DNA of 64,000 nucleotides, taken from contig NDFF03000178.1 in the NCBI GenBank assembly GCA_002150815.3, positions 62,001 to 126,000 of the forward strand, given 5' to 3'. Made by a program: the position numbers and the translations under genes. Positions within the stretch are counted from its first letter, which is position 1. Each line of letters starts with the position of its first letter. Origin of the DNA: Grammothele lineata (Eukaryota > Basidiomycota > Agaricomycetes > Polyporales > Polyporaceae). This document shows, one piece after another, positions 1 through 13,813 of the stretch. The notes beneath the pieces were generated by a model. It was not told the origin of the DNA and did not search any database. It saw nothing but the letters and a program-made list of their open reading frames with translations.

Positions 1-1
1 C

Positions 2-1169
2 ATACCCATCCAGGAGCTTTCGCCTCGAGCGGACGAGCTCATCGCCGGGCTCGAACAGAGGCTTTCCCAGCGAGCCTCTAATTTTTCTCAGGGGCAGATC
101 GAGCAGCTGAAGATTCAGCTAGAGATGCTGAAGGACAAGAACTCGCCTGACGTTGAGATCGTTGTGTTCCCAATCAACTTACGCCCTGACGGTTAGTTAC
201 GTTTGTCCTATGCTTCTCCAACGCTTATGTTTAACGACCCTTGTATCGTTTCAGGTTCCAATAAGCCCTTCATCGGGCTTATGCCGTCGATCGGACATCC
301 CTTCTCTCGTGGAACCATCGTGCGTACTCGACGTTCTAGCAGCGCCATCAGATCCCTCACCTCAAGTCTCGACATTCGTCCAGCATGCCGTCTCGAGCGA
401 CCCTTACGACCAACCGGAGATTGTGCCAAACTACTTCCAGGACAAGTTCGATCTCGAGCTTCTCGTGGAGGCCGTGAAGTTCGCACGGAAGGCGACTGCG
501 ACGGATGCCTGGAAGGCCGTCAGCGAGGCTGAGGTTATACCGGGTCCGAGCGCCGACACCGACGAGAAGCTGCGCGGTACGTTATTTACCCAACCGCGCT
601 CGTCTCCTGTCGGAGTAGGCTGATACATATCCTACCCCTCAGAGCATGTGCGCTCGAACCTCTCGACTAGTTGGCGTACGTCATCCATTGAGCCACATCC
701 GCCATAGGTCTGTGCTAACGTCCGCGTTCATATTGTGCAGACTCGTGCGGTACATGCTCCATGCTCCCCAAGGAGAAGGGCGGCGTTGTGGACACAAGCC
801 TGCGGGTGCGTATTGCATGCGCATATCTCTGCACGCAGGAGATAATGGGATACGCCAGGTGTATGGTACCAGCAACATCCGCGTCGTCGACCTCTCTATC
901 CTCCCACTCATCACCGCCGTGCACACACAAGGTACGTACTCATGCTTTTCATCCATGATGCGGGTAATGACCCCATTTAATCATGCAGCTACTACCTACG
1001 GGATCGCAGAGCAAGGTAAGCGTGCCACACTCAGTGCCGTGTGCATAATGCATAGCGCTAATAATATCAACCTGCAGCGGCGAGCATCATCAAAGCGGAG
1101 CACGGCCTGTTAACCCCGGAACTAAGAAGTGCTTTTTCAAAAAGTGTCAAGTTTCTAGCATCGCTGTAA
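2..1169 (+). CDS. GMC oxidoreductase, C-terminal part (5' end outside window)
   Basis: FAD-dependent glucose-methanol-choline oxidoreductase, the group that includes aryl-alcohol oxidases and choline dehydrogenases; it oxidises an alcohol to an aldehyde. The window holds about 270 C-terminal residues in several exons. Visible motifs are GHPFSRGTI followed across an intron by HAVSSDP, the segment PEIVPNYF, the motif TSWHSCGTCSM (His codon split by the intron that starts near 672), GGVVDTSLRVYGTSNIRVVD, and the end ITAVHTQATTYGIAEQAA. The two conserved histidines of the family active site (WH and VH) are both present. Introns begin near 192, 313, 575, 672, 809, 932 and 1016; all keep the frame, and the stop TAA is at 1167-1169. 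No break is seen. It lies tail to tail with PKS1, so a tailoring role in the cluster is possible but unproven. The substrate cannot be told from sequence. Confidence 0.9.
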
Positions 1170-3071
1170 AACGTAGGAATGAGAGCGTTGAGCGGAGGAA
1201 CTCCGAGGCATTATCTCCTGCTTTGAAGGCACTAGGCGACCTATCGCGAAAGCTGCAATGTATCGTATTGTATCTACGTATGAGCGGTGACGCTGTTCGA
1301 CGAGAACCATAGACTGCGGGGGCGCGAGGTATTTAGGAGTCATGGTTGCCTCTGTTCTTAGCCTTGATACAAACGCTCTGAGTCCCCTTCGGGGAGGCTT
1401 GCACTGGCATATTCAAGAAGAGGGACTCTTAGTACCATGTCGAGAACGCGTCAAAGCGTACGTAGCGAGCATCGTTCGTCTGCCCCGGACTCTTCAGCTC
1501 CACATTCACGGAGAAAGCGCGATCAAGCCATCTGTAGTTTCGAAGAAGACAACGCGCTCAATCGCACGGAGCCGTGACGGCGGTCCCCACAGAGGACGCG
1601 CGTTCCGAGTTCTCTTGCATGTACGACGCGAACATGCTGTTTGCCAGCATGCCCAAGAGGATCGTCAGTTCGTTGAGAAAGCCGATGTATGTTGCCGACA
1701 ACGCACTGGTGGTGACGGGAGGGATTCACGGAGGTGAGTAGATGTGCTTGAAAGACGAGATCTTCGGGCATGATTATGAACACACGAAACACCCCACGCT
1801 CCACAACGTAGTCAGTGCTACGTTTGAGACTATAGCACTAGTCTGAGACAGGACGAAGACGACATGCCATGCTCCATTCGGAGTTACCAGAGTCGAGGGG
1901 AGTGAGAAGTACAGGGAGCGGTGAACGGACCTCGTACACGAAGACGACGACATGAAAGCCACAGCCCCAGCTGCCTCCAACAGAAAGGTGTGATACCCGA
2001 CGGTCAAGACGGCAATACCTGAATGGGGAGACGACGAGCGTGAAGGAAGGGATTGAGGATGCGAATGACTCTGTTGTAGTTCACAAGACAGATGGACTGG
2101 ACAGTCGAGGAGCGTACCGAGAAGGAGATCGCGAGGTAGTGACGTGGCACAGAGGAAACGGAGGGAAGAGCGTTCTCACACGAGACAAGGCGAGACCTGT
2201 GTACGAAGATCTAATGCATAACCGAGCACGAACCTAGAGAGGATGCATGTCAGCGAGCAGGCAAAACGAAAGGTAAGAAAGGAAAGGGGGAAAGTGTTGC
2301 ACGCCGATCCCCGCCCGTGCCTCGGAGTCGCAGGCAGTTCCAACAAAGCAATAAGCGCCTCTGTTCCCCCAGCAGTTACAGCGCACACAAGTGAGCGGAT
2401 AGTGACTGAGAGGATACGGGTGTAGATAGCCGTAAAGAACAAGTAAAGAATATAGAAAGGAGCGGTGGTGCGGTGGGATGTGGCAAATGCGAGATGCCAG
2501 ATGTGCAGTACATACCTGAGAAGTCTGATAACCTGGGACTCCAAGATTGTACGAAATGATAGCTGGAGGTAGAGTAGAGACTAGCGAGTCAATGACGTTC
2601 ACGGCGATTTGAAGGGTCCAGAAGGCAGGAGCTTGAGAGTGAGATAAAGGCAGTGGCGGTGACATTGACGGAGAGAACAGGGGCCCGGAGCAATAGAGCG
2701 CGCAACTAGTAAAGCGCGGGTTTACGCTACAGCACAAGAGGGAGAAAGAAACATTGAAGCACGACTTGCGTCGGACGAGGGGGAACAAGAAGAGACTTGA
2801 AGCGTAGCTTAATGGGTACGGTCGTAAAGGCGTTGGGGGAAAGGCAGGACGACATTCCAGATGCGGAAAGGGCGTTGACCGAATCTTGGCGTCTAAATAT
2901 TCCCACAGGCGAAACATTTTGTTTGCACACCATTCGAGTACAAACAAGCTGTCCAAGTCTACAAGAGCATGATCTGTTCTGGTCACAGCGGTTTGTACAC
3001 GTCTGCTGTTCCCGAGTGCAAGTGGTAAGCTGCCATGGTGGTCCCTACAATGCCCTGACATTCGAACGTCA
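1170..3071. other. Gap between GMC and PKS1 genes, no supported gene
   Basis: About 1.9 kb between two convergent genes. A minus-strand open frame at 2234-3061 has a few hydrophobic stretches (around WTLQIAVNVIDSLVSTL) and possible splice sites near 2410-2520, vaguely like the seven-helix membrane proteins elsewhere in the window. I could not join the pieces into a protein. It may be a decayed membrane protein gene or chance. Confidence 0.4.
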
Positions 3072-6000
3072 CTACGCTGTGATCTTCCCCATTTGTTCGA
3101 AACGTATACGCTTTAAGTCAGTAATAGAGAGGTCAGCAAGAAGCTGCACTTGGGAGACCGCCACCAGCGGCCTCAATACAAACGAAAGAGCCGCGGCTGA
3201 GAGCGAATCCAGCCCATACGAGGTCAGCGGAACGTCCTCGGATATGTCTTCTTCCTTGAGCTCCAACGCGGTGCACACGATTTGCGAGATCGATTGCTCC
3301 GCATCCTCCGAGTTTTGTTTCTGTGCCGAAGCGTCGTCAGGGAGCAAATGGTCGTACAACTTGGAGGGGCCTAGGCTGTCTCGAACAGCTCGCCAGTCGA
3401 GGTCGGGAATGTACTGCACCACGCGTGATGCGTCCCCGCCCCGAAGTCGCGAGAGGCCGTCCCCAATGCAGTCGCATAGCTCTGCCAGAACGTATCGTGA
3501 GTGGCTCACTCGTGCGTTGTAGGCACTGCTACTCACCTCGTGCCGTCATACCCCACTTACTAACCCGACGCAGACTCCTGCTGTAAGCGTCGTCGCCAAG
3601 CGTAACCACGCTGCTGTCGAGGATGAGCGGAGAGATGATGGAGAAAGCGTTCTTATGCTTCGCAGCGAGCCCGGCGAGGGCAGTGTTGGCCCTGATATAC
3701 CGAGAAAGAAATCAGTGATGGGACAGCAACAGTACAATGAATTAAGCGCAACGTACGCGGCATAGCTCGTCTGCCCCGGGTTGCCCAGAGCACCAGATAC
3801 GGAAGAGAACGCGACCACGAACTCGAGCTTGGCGAGGTCAACCGCGCTTTCGAGTGTACGGAACGCTTCGACCTTCGGAGGGAACGCGCGCTCGAAGCTC
3901 TCCTGCGTGTGCGATGCGAACATGCCGTCTGCGATCACGGCCGAGAGAAGCATGCACCCGCCCAGAGGCCGATCCATGCTGGTAACGAGCGCGCTCATGG
4001 CCGTGCGCGAGGTTGCGTCGACGGCGACGAGTTGAAGGCTGAGATCCTGGCGAGTGCGAAGATAGCGCACTATGCGCTCGGCGATGTAGTCGCCGCGACG
4101 TGTCAAGCTATCCTCGCCGGTCCTAGACGTAAGGACAATGTGTCGCGCACCATTCTGGAAAGTCGTGAACGCAAAATGAGCGTACGGAGCGAAAAGGGAA
4201 AAGGTAACGCGAGCAGCTCACCTCATACATCCAGAGGGCGACATGAAGTCCGAGACTCCCGATACCGCCCACGAGAAGATAAGACTTCTCAGGGTCGAAA
4301 TGGTACTGATGCTGCGGGGGTCCAGGGAGAAGGCTGGCGATGAACGACTTGGGCGAGGAGTAAGCAGCAGACTGCGACTTGACACGAGCTATGGCGGACT
4401 GGATGGCGTCACCAAGGATCCAAGGCTCGTGCGCAGCGATTGACGCAAGCCCTTCCTCGGGGTGATTCCACAGGAGCAGTCGTCCGCGAGGCGCCAATAC
4501 CGTACGGAGAACAGATATCGTGTCTGGGTCTTGGGAGCCGGAAAGGATGAAGTGCGGCTTGTGCTTATAACACGACTCCAGGTCGGCGCCAGACAGAGAG
4601 GAGACCGCGATGACGGTCGTCCCGAGCGCAGTGCAGACGGCCTCTATCTCTGCCCTAAGGGTCGTATCTTCATCCACCACCACGACCTTGGTCCCTTGCA
4701 GGCGTGCCGCGGAAGACATCGATGAGACACCAATTGTCAGTGCGACGAGGACGAAGGCGAGGATAGCCGGCCCTGAGTCTCCCGAGAACGTCCCGGGTTC
4801 GACTTCAGCGACGCTCGCCTTGCGAGCGACCAGGTGACTCGCAATAGGTTCGGATGAGATACCGACGACTGGACGAGAAACGCCGTCGACACGTCCGATG
4901 AAGGTCCACAACTTGCCGTGTTGTGGTCCGACAACATCAACACGGACGCGGACGTGGTCGCTACCCGAAAGCGAGGGGAGGGACGTCTGGGTGACCTTTC
5001 CGTGATCAACCTTCCATGGCTTGTCGACATCCAAGGACGATGAGCCACTGTGCTCGGGGACGAGCGTGACGCGCGGGGCGAAGACAGCTCCGTCCGCGTC
5101 CACGTACACTTCTACTTCCGCAGAGTCTGACGCTGCAAATGTCTCGACCGCCTTCTCGCGCTCTTTGGGCGTCCAGGACTGGTCGAAAGTCATGAGGCGA
5201 ACTGTCCAAGCGGGATACTCCCTGCGAAGGGCACGCGTGAAGCCTTGTGCCGCGTCGCTATCGGTGTCGGAGGAAGAGACGAAGATGAAGGAGAAGGGTT
5301 CGAGAGTGTCGTGAGCTGCGAGCTGCTGCTGAATCTGCATCTCGTCCCCGCGCACGTACGGGATCACAAGACGCGGGTGCTGAGGAGCTGCGTGGCCGTT
5401 GACATGGCCATTAGAGTGCCCGTTTTGGAGAGGTAAGCTGCATCTTGGGATGGAAAGGCCTGTCGAGTGGTATGTCATGTCGAACCTGTTTTGCATAGGC
5501 TTCAAGCGGTATCCGTGAAGGGCGAACTCCATATCTTCAACCACAAAGAGCGGCTGACCAGCCTCGTCCACGATCGTAAAGTTGTACACCAACGTGTCTG
5601 GTATAGCTCCGTTATTGTCGAATCATGATTAGAATGCGAAGATACATACCTGGAGTCCAGGAGACGAACTCGGCGTGCGAGAAGACGACAGTTGGGAAAG
5701 GACGCTCGTTATAGCCCGGACACAGGCGGACGGCGCCGATCTTGGACGGGAGGTGGTAGAGGCTTGAATCAGAGTTGCCGTTGATGCCAGAATAAACTGC
5801 AAGCTGGATGGCAGCATCGAAAATACAAGGATGAAGACGGTAGTCTGCAAAGCTGGAGTAGTTCGGCGCGTCAGATACAGGCTAGGTACGATGAAGAGAC
5901 AATTGCCTTACTTTGGAATGTCATCACTTCGCCCACGGATTTCTGCAAGCGCTTCCACCGCGCCGTTGGGGCCAGTAGTCAGGTAGCACGCTTTGATCCG

Positions 6001-9000
6001 ACGGTACATGGGCCCGTAGTTTGCGAAACCTGACGTCAACTCGGAGTAGAACACTATTGATGAGGCATGAGAATCTATCCAGTAGTCTCAAACGAAAACT
6101 CGCCTTCCATATCCAGTGCCTTCATCCGGCCGCGGAGTGCATCAAGGTCCAAACGCGGGTACGAACGATCTTGGATGGGGTCGAGAGAAAGATAGCCAGT
6201 AGCATGCAAGCGGTTGTACTACGCGTCATCAGGGATGAGTTCCGGGGCTCGTCGAGTATGACCACATTGCTCACCTGTATGGGCCACACAGCAGCATAAT
6301 CTGTGGACGTTGCGCTAGCCACGCTCCAGCGCCTTCCCTCAAGCTTGACTTGGACCGGAGTCGGCCTCTCTGCAGACAACGCGAGGATTCCGTGGAATTC
6401 GACATCGTACGCTTCGCTCGCCCCGTACTCCAGAGCCTACTCAATCAATGTGGTACTCGATCAGCGCTGCGTACGGCGCACGAAATGAAGACCTGGCGTA
6501 CCATCTCAACATATCCTGCAGCCGGCATGATAGGCTCTCCTTGAATCGCGTGGTCCGCAAGTCCAGGGTGAGTGCGCGCGTTGACCGCGAGCTGCGGGAA
6601 GTTCATCGGCCCGTTCCTCGTCTGCCTCTGTCGCACGATCTCAGGCGTCTGAACGAACCAAGGGATCGACTTCGGCGCGAACGGATACGGCGGGGTCTTC
6701 GTCCGGATCCGCTTCCCGTCCACGACGTTCGCGCCTCCATATAGCGCGTCGAAGTCGACGCAGTTGTGGCCCACGGCGGCGATCTTGCCCAGGGCGCTGA
6801 CGAACGCGTGTACCTCTATCCCCGCGAGCCCAGACTCGGACGCGCGAGGGCGGCGAAGTGGGCACGTGACCGACGAGCCGCTGCCGCGATCGGTGAGGTA
6901 ACTCGCGAGGGCAGGATGAGGGCCGATCTCAACGAACGTGGCACCGCGATGTCTTGCAACGAGTCCGGAAACCGCCTCGTGGAAGCGAACAGGACCGATG
7001 GTGCCGTCCCAGTAGTACTGCGCATCGAAGGGACGCGCGAGCTGTGCGCCGGTGGTCGCGGACCAGGTCTCAACAGATGGAAGGACGACGGAGTGGCTGT
7101 TAAAGACAGTCGCGACTCGCGAGATGTAGTCTTCGCGACATTTCTCCATAATCGCGGAGTGAACTGGAACGCGCGTCTTGAGCTTGCGCGCGAAGACATT
7201 GCGCGCAGAAGCCTTCGCGACGGCGGCGTCGATATGTGTCTCGTCGCCAGAGAGCGTGACTGCGGTAGAAGAGTTGTAGCAGCCAATCTCAAGGACGCCG
7301 TCTCCGAGTTCCGCAAGCACCTCGCTGATAATCGCGCGCGCCTCCTTGGGAGAGCAGGATACGGCGGCCATGGTTCCCTTCGCGTCCTCAGCGACGGAGA
7401 GCCCGCGCCCGCGTGCGATCGCGAGCTCGAGCGCCATCTTTTTGGAGCCAGACCCCGACGCGGCCAAGACAGCCGTCTCCCCCGCTGAATGCCCCACCAC
7501 GACATCCGGCGTAACACCGACTGCAGCCAGTGCATCCACGAGCGCGAGCTGGAGCATCGTCAGCGCGGGGAGAGTGATCGCGACCGGCCACGGGTCACCC
7601 AGGACGTTGCCGTGGACATCGGAGGTGTTTGTGAAGAGTCCAGTGGAGTCAATGAGCGATGAACCAGCGATGGATGTGTAGACCGCATCAAGCTCGAGGA
7701 TGCTCTGGCGGAATGGCAGACATGCCGCAAACAGCTGACGACCCACTGAACGAACGTCAGTGAACTCAAGCATCTCACAGCCTCAACAAAGAAACTTACT
7801 GTGTAGATGCTGCGTGCCCTGACCGGAGAACACAAACACAATCGGTGGGCGCGTTTTCTGGACGAACTCGGGCTTGCTGAACTTGGGCGCGGACACGCAG
7901 TCCGTCGGGGAGAAGACCGCAAACGAGCGCCACGTCATGGATCGTGCGCGACGTCCAAGCGTCCGCGCAAGTGCAGGAAATGCACCATCCTTGTGGTTGC
8001 TCGCGCCTGCGCTCAAGTCGTCCAGTAGGCTGTCACCGATCGAAGAGGCTGCGCGCGGAGAAAGACCTCCGGCGACCAACAACGCCGGGACGATCGCATC
8101 GGGAGCCCAGAAGATGGGGGGATTAAGAGGCGGAGGAGCGCTCTCCACAACCGCATGACCGTTTGCGCCCCCGATGCCCGAGCTTGACATCGCGATCAGA
8201 GGACGCCCAGAGGGAGAGCGGGAGTGGAGGGGCTGGGACTCCAGAGGAACGCGAAGCTGGTACTTCTTCCAGCGTATGGCGGGATTTGGCGTGCACAGGT
8301 TAACATTTGGTGGGATGATGCCGTATTCGAGTGCGCCACAAACTTTGCAGAGCGACGCGAGGAATGCGGCGATCTCGAGATGTCTTTGAACCAATAGGCG
8401 CCTAAGCAACACTGGGCGCGTACTTCATTTGGCCACTTACCCGACATTTCCCTTGACGCTCCCAACTAACAACTCGTCTTCGCGTTGGAACTCAGCCCCG
8501 ACCCAGTTTGCTTCGGTCGGATCACCTTGGGCCGTTCCTGAGCAAGAAAGTCACCGTTCAATGTTGCCCGAAAAGGAAACGATTATCCTCTCGTACCCGT
8601 CGCATGAAGCTCAATATAATCCACCTCTCGCGGAGAGCGCCTCGCCATGGAAAACGCTCGCTGCATCGCTTCGCGCTGTGCCTCCGCGGAGGGGGCGTTT
8701 GCAGGAACTAGTGATCCTGATGAATTCACGCCAGTACCGAGGATCTGTTTACCTAAAGGTGAGACAAAGCCATCGATCACGGCGTGCCCCAGACATACCA
8801 TTGCATATATGTGGTCGTGATCACGAAGGGCGGCCTCGAGTGCCTTGAGAGTAATAACAACAACGCCTTCGCCCCTACCAAACCTGCATGTAGAGAGTGA
8901 GCCGGAGTCGCGTGTTTCATATGATACAATATTACCCGTCCGCAGAAATATCAAATGGTTTGCATTTTCCGTCTGCAGACAGAATCCCACCTCGGGAGTA

Positions 9001-9896
9001 GTAAAGCCACTCCGAGAACCTGGGCAAAAATCATTCCTTAGCAACGTTTCCGATCCATTGTGGCGGCCTATGTGGCATTACCTGTGGTTGATTTGACACC
9101 CTCCTACCACGGCTGCGTCGCAATCACCATTGCGGAGCGCCTGAACGGCCAGATGAGTCGCGTATAGGCTAGAGCTACACGCCGTGTCAACGGGAATGCT
9201 TGGGCCGCGGAGGTCCAGGTGATAGGATATGCGATTGGCGAGCATTGAAGGGACATTATAAAACGATCCTATCGCCTCGGAGTCGTCCTGTCATAGCCGG
9301 TACATGAGCGTTCAATCAAACCGTGTCGTGTCCGAACGTCGCAGAGCTTACGTGGCCTGATACGGAGAACGTATCGAAAGCTACTCCGGACATGTAGCAG
9401 CCGACGTTTTTGCCCCTATACTCGATACCTGAGTCGCAAAGTGAGAGGAATGTGGTCTCGATGAGCTTCCTGACACTGAGCGGCATCAGACGGGCATCCT
9501 TGACTGTAATTCCGAATTCGAGGTGGTCGAATAAATCGATATCCTTCAGGAAAGCACCGGTGTCTGTGAGGACCTGACCGATGGCTGGCCCATGTAGCCT
9601 GTGTAAAATTGGAGTGTTTCAGAGTGGGTTTTGGCAGTCAAGCGAGGGTAAATGTATACGGACGCCTGAATGTTGAAACGGGTCGAGGGAATAGGCTCGT
9701 AAGCCTCGCCCTTGTTGAGAAGGAAGTCGAAAAAAGTGTCATAGTCTAGGTTAATATTGCTGAGCTCGCCGCTGGGAAGATGGGCAGCGATGCCGACCTG
9801 CGCATATAGATCAGCCTCCTCATTGTGAGCATAGAAATGTGAGCGAGCACGCACCACAGCTATCGAGGAAGATCGGTCTGGGGTCGAAGAAGCCAT
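3072..9896 (-). CDS. Reducing type I polyketide synthase PKS1 (KS-AT-DH-pseudoKR-ER-like-KR-ACP)
   Basis: Iterative reducing polyketide synthase of about 1,950 residues in 18 exons; all 17 introns were traced and no frame break remains. The start is the first ATG (9894-9896) followed by [11 protein letters not shown] and an intron at 9798-9854. KS has DTACSSS (Cys codon 9177-9179), then HATGTAQGDP and GNVGHLE, giving the Cys-His-His set. AT has GHSAGE (Ser codon 7486-7488). DH has [10 protein letters not shown] (His 6550-6552) and HPCIFDAA (Asp 5816-5818). There is no C-methyltransferase motif. A pseudo-KR (about 5350-5050) ends in [12 protein letters not shown], followed by an ER-like stretch (about 5030-4400) without a Gly-rich NADPH motif. 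KR has GGIGSLG and SYAAAN. ACP has GLDSLSAA (Ser 3204-3206). No thioesterase or reductase domain follows. The intron at 6054-6103 uses a GC donor. PKS2 is a close paralog. Product unknown. Confidence 0.95.
5389..5424 (-). repeat. Three-unit Asn-Gly-His-X repeat in PKS1 linker
   Basis: Three 12-bp units encode [12 protein letters not shown] in the linker between DH and pseudo-KR of PKS1. The same linker in PKS2 carries nine units. Confidence 0.85.
6054..6103 (-). other. GC-AG intron in PKS1 DH region
   Basis: Fifty nt, donor gcgagt, acceptor atag. Only this junction keeps the frame into VFYSEL and [11 protein letters not shown], which match PKS2. The same intron in PKS2 has a GT donor. Confidence 0.8.
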
Positions 9897-10783
9897 GCTA
9901 CTGTGGTGGGCAGGGGAAACTACGGCCAAGCAGTAATATAGGAGATTTGTCCTTCTCTATTACACCATAGAGACCCCTGACACATGTTCCTTGTTTATCG
10001 TTCATCCTGGCGGTGTCTACTGCGGTGTCTACGCGCGCGGGTCTTCTGCGCGTCGATGGATTCGCGCGCTATTCTCGTTAGCGTCTGCCAAAAAGAGTTG
10101 ACAGGAGGCAGATGTGCGCTTCATGGGAGGAGATAGCACAGTCGGGACCCATACAGACCCTGCTGTATGATAGAACATGCCGTACGAGCTAGACGTACCG
10201 GAGAACGCGGGACAGATGGATGCGTAGACAAAGTTAGCAAAACCCGGATCGTCAATCACAGGAGTTACAATAGGCGCCGTGGGCGGCTGACCGAGCTCAA
10301 AGGCTAGACCCGTTCTGCTTAGTAATCATTCCCGGCCCAGAGCCATTTCCGGACGCCCCGGAAACGGGTATGCTTTCCGGCTCACATTCTAATTGCCTCT
10401 TCATCCAGAACCCTTCTGCTCGTGTACGATCCAGCCGCCCATTGCAGGGCTTGCAAAGTTACTCCGCGTAAAAGTTATTCCTGACACTTACCTCATGAAC
10501 TACTGCGCGATCCAGAATGGTATGGGTGCTAAGTGCTGCCGGTAGAACCGCCACCATCACCTTGGCCAACAGACTCAGCCATGCCACTTCATGCTCACCT
10601 AAGCTCTGCGGAACGCGGAGAAACGCATCTTCAGCTGCGTGGCCTGTCTCCATGACTTGCAAAGAACCGAGAGAACGGATTTCGGTTCAATAGCACACGT
10701 AGGGTACAGACTTAGCAACACTGCGGTTCCCGAATTGCGTCGAACTAAAGTACAACAAAGTAGCTACAGTGGCAATCACGCTT
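9897..10783. other. Intergenic region upstream of PKS1
   Basis: About 890 bp between the MDR reductase stop and the PKS1 start; both genes are on the minus strand. It should hold the PKS1 promoter, but I see no clear TATA box. The short minus-strand open frames here (10029-10259 and 10459-10662) resemble nothing I know. Confidence 0.5.
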
Positions 10784-12392
<1,609 letters not shown>

Positions 12393-13813
12393 GGTGCGCG
12401 CGTAGATTGGTAGGGGGATAGGCAGAGGAGGAGACCTGAGTGGCAAGGAGGGATGGGTGTGGATGTCTTATGGTGTGTGCGATTGTATTTGGGAGAAGCA
12501 GTCGGCATGCCGCATCGCGAACCCAACGGAGTGTGAGAATAGTCGTAAAGCTTACATGCAGCCCCCTGAGACTCTCACAGGGGTAGTCTCGCGAAATGTT
12601 AACTTTACTCCGCGTTGAGCTTGACAACTCCCACATGAAGATTCCCTCCGTGCTCATGCCTAGTGATGGTTGAGCGTTTGAATCATCGGCTGAGAGGAGG
12701 CCGAGACAAGCGAGCTTCGGTCGCACTCAGCGATATCAGGATGCGGAACAACGAAGCGTGCTAGAGCAAGCTTCAGGGGTACACGCGTACACGACGAACC
12801 AGATGAGCGCCATGACCGCTAAAGCGAGCCTATGATAGCTCTATGCCGGGAATGCTTCACCCAGAAGCATCCCAAATCACCGCCGACGGACGGGTATAGT
12901 TTCGGAAATTGTCCTGCGTTGTGCCCAACAAACAAGTATTCTTGAGTTAGCCCGGGGATGTACGGTCCGTGATACTCAGTATCGTTCCATTTGACTTACT
13001 GACAGGCCAAGACAGGGAGGCGGAGTCCTGCGGTGTATGGTTGACAAGGTACAATCATGCCGCACCAGCGTTGACGTTGGCGTCCATAGTGGTTCGAAGA
13101 AACACAGCCGGCCCAGCCATCCGGGACACGACCCCAGTGGCAGTCGCCTAAGTGGGAGGACACGTGACCGGGATCACCGAGACTGATCGGACTGAGAGCG
13201 AACGCGACATCTCTACAGTTTCCGGGCGTTCTGATTCGGCCACCTGGGCATTCTGAACAGCGCCGGCGCGGGTGTGCGTAAGTTGAGTCTTCTTTTTGAG
13301 CAGCGCCAGAGCCCTGGCTAAGTATATTCACGAAGCCGAACATAGATGCGTCCCTCCCCCAGACACTGCCAGTGCCACACGCCAAGAGGACGCCCTGGTA
13401 CTACCGCGTTGCATTGGTCTTCATCTTCTGACAAGGGGCCTGGAGCGTACTCTCCTAAGAAGATGTATTGGCTCTCGGCATGGGGTCTGTCGTGTCTCGG
13501 AACCTCTGCTCCGAGAGTCCCCTCGAACTTGTCGAGTCTTCCGAGCGTGAACGTTGTGGACCCTTGAATGTGAGCAGTGCCTGAACTATGGACATCTATT
13601 CCCCAAGATCCCGTAATACTTACATGTGTAGCGTGCAACTGTAACAACTTCAAAGGTCAACCTGCGATACGATTCGTCCTACTGATTTTGTATGGTCGCG
13701 ACTAACGCAATTTCCATCTAGATTGGCATACAATACGTACATAGAATACGTGCGCCGTACAACGTTCTACACCAACGATGAAATGAGACTATACAGTGAT
13801 GATGATGGCAGCT
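12393..13813. other. Intergenic region between MDR reductase and thioester reductase
   Basis: About 1.4 kb upstream of the MDR gene. A minus-strand open frame at 13318-13653 (111 residues, with IQGSTTFTLGRLDKFEGT) is soluble-looking and could be an exon of a small unknown gene, but no family is recognised and no full model could be built. Otherwise nothing seen. Confidence 0.35.

Noticed and set aside
2234..3061. Long minus-strand open frame of 275 codons as a gene
   Set aside because: Composition is low-complexity, no domain is recognised, and neighbouring frames carry equal signal; not enough to call.
6766..7535. Frames of about 240 codons on both strands overlapping the PKS1 AT exon
   Set aside because: Shadow frames of a long GC-rich exon; the AT frame itself is fully explained.
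3072..9896. Apparent stop codons and broken frames inside PKS1, as if a pseudogene
   Set aside because: Each break falls in a short intron with proper ends, and the spliced frame matches PKS2 at every junction.
10029..10662. Short minus-strand frames upstream of PKS1 as a small cluster gene
   Set aside because: They do not join by plausible introns and match no family; more likely promoter DNA.
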